Source of the DNA: Prevotellaceae bacterium UBA7028
GTDB lineage: Bacteria > Bacteroidota > Bacteroidia > Bacteroidales > Bacteroidaceae
Assembly: GCA_002494215.1 (NCBI GenBank)
Contig: DLBF01000052.1
Coordinates: 1 to 6,831 of the forward strand
DNA: 6,831 bases
Direction of reading: 5' to 3'
Under the pieces are notes generated by a model. The model was not told the origin of the DNA, ran no database searches, and saw only the letters and a program-made list of their open reading frames with translations. A program made the position numbers and the translations under genes. Within the stretch, counting starts at the first letter, position 1; each line of letters opens with the position of its first letter. Positions 6,492-6,831 of this stretch are shown one piece after another.

Positions 6492-6495
6492 CAAG
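6464..6495 (-). promoter_or_regulatory. Probable divergent promoter for the merR-type gene
   Basis: Read on the - strand, CTTG (6495-6492) and TATTTTTG (6471-6464) fit the -33/-7 pattern with one mismatch in the -33 element and a 20-base spacer. Transcription would start near 6457-6461, about 35 bases before the ATG at 6424. Each of its two elements lies over the opposite element of the alaS promoter. Confidence 0.55.
6471..6488. promoter_or_regulatory. Inverted repeat, candidate operator between merR and alaS
   Basis: AGGTAA (6471-6476) and TTACCT (6483-6488) form a perfect inverted repeat with a 6-base A/T spacer. A second pair, TTGCAAA (6461-6467) and TTTGCAA (6488-6494), flanks it with a centre shifted by two bases. 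MerR-family dimers usually bind such dyads inside the promoter spacer. Here the left arm lies in the alaS spacer and the right arm runs into the alaS -7 element. Binding by the adjacent regulator is inference. Part of the outer symmetry follows simply from two opposed promoters of equal spacing; the inner arms are less easily explained that way. Confidence 0.5.
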
Positions 6496-6564
6496 ATTTT
6501 TGGTGAAATATACGCCATAAACGAGCAAATAAGCATACTAGAAAAAGTCAAAATAACAAGAAAT

Positions 6565-6831
6565 ATGATGACAGCTAACGAAATCAGAGACTCGTTCAAG
6601 AAATTCTTCGAGTCAAAGGGACACCAGATTGTACCTTCCGCTCCCATGGTAGTGAAAGACGACCCTACATTGATGTTCACTAATGCCGGAATGAACCAGT
6701 GGAAAGACATCATTCTGGGTACTCGCGACCCAGAGCCCCGTCGTCGTGCCGACAGCCAGAAGTGTTTGCGCGTAAGCGGTAAGCACAACGACCTTGAGGA
6801 GGTGGGACACGACACTTACCACCACACCATG
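6565..6831 (+). CDS. alaS: Alanyl-tRNA synthetase, N-terminal 89 residues only
   Basis: AlaRS attaches alanine to tRNA-Ala in the cytoplasm. Only the first 89 codons are present and the frame is open at the window end; full-length AlaRS is usually about 870-880 residues. The visible part is the start of the class II catalytic domain. It has [15 protein letters not shown] (6-20), the diagnostic [16 protein letters not shown] (33-48), [18 protein letters not shown] (64-81), and HDTYHHT just before the edge, matching the AlaRS N-terminus closely. Two ATG codons stand side by side (6565 and 6568); the first is taken, and the choice changes one residue. The leader is A-rich (AACAAGAAAT) with no Shine-Dalgarno. 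It is transcribed divergently from the MerR-type gene, from the promoter at 6460-6491. Confidence 0.97.
   Translation, partial: MMTANEIRDSFKKFFESKGHQIVPSAPMVVKDDPTLMFTNAGMNQWKDIILGTRDPEPRRRADSQKCLRVSGKHNDLEEVGHDTYHHTM

Noticed and set aside
6502..6516. Small stem in the alaS leader (GGTG 6502-6505 with CGCC 6513-6516)
   Set aside because: Four pairs including a G-T wobble in an A-rich leader; too weak to call a riboswitch or attenuator.
1..6831. parS site for ParB (TGTTTCACGTGAAACA-like palindrome)
   Set aside because: I found no match or near match; the TTTCACTT units in the parA-parB gap resemble one half-site but have no inverted partner.
1..6831. Mobile element, CRISPR array, tRNA or toxin-antitoxin system
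   Set aside because: No transposase, integrase, terminal inverted repeats, spaced direct repeats, tRNA-like cloverleaf or toxin family is visible; the window is conserved chromosomal housekeeping sequence.

Overview
The window looks like a piece of a Bacteroidota chromosome, most likely Bacteroidales (a Bacteroides- or Prevotella-like genome). The grounds are the protein families and gene order, the absence of Shine-Dalgarno sequences in front of every visible start (A/T-rich leaders instead), and a Bacteroides-type promoter (TTTG ... TAnnTTTG) before alaS. The genus is an inference; no rRNA or other marker is present.

Layout. Positions 1-6076 hold five genes on the + strand: parA (its first few codons cut off by the window edge), parB, a DUF5683 envelope protein, an MltD-like lytic transglycosylase with LysM repeats, and a long RelA/SpoT (p)ppGpp enzyme. 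The parB-DUF5683-mltD-spoT part is tight: a 4-base overlap, then gaps of 15 and 17 bases, so it is probably one operon. The exception is the 135-base parA-parB gap, which is filled with low-complexity repeats: a G-rich strand with quadruplex potential, a hairpin, and two different 7-base tandem repeats. Positions 6077-6424 carry a small MerR-type regulator on the - strand, whose stop codon directly abuts the spoT stop codon. From 6565 the + strand carries the start of alaS, which runs off the window.

Function. ParA and ParB segregate the chromosome origin. The MltD-like enzyme cuts peptidoglycan in the periplasm, and the DUF5683 protein is an uncharacterised exported or membrane protein. The RelA/SpoT enzyme makes and degrades (p)ppGpp in response to starvation, and AlaRS charges tRNA-Ala. 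The genes are conserved housekeeping genes and I see no phage, IS, CRISPR or defence system.

The least explained parts are non-coding. One is the merR-alaS intergenic region, where two divergent promoters appear to occupy the same 36 bases around an inverted repeat. The other is the repeat-filled parA-parB spacer.
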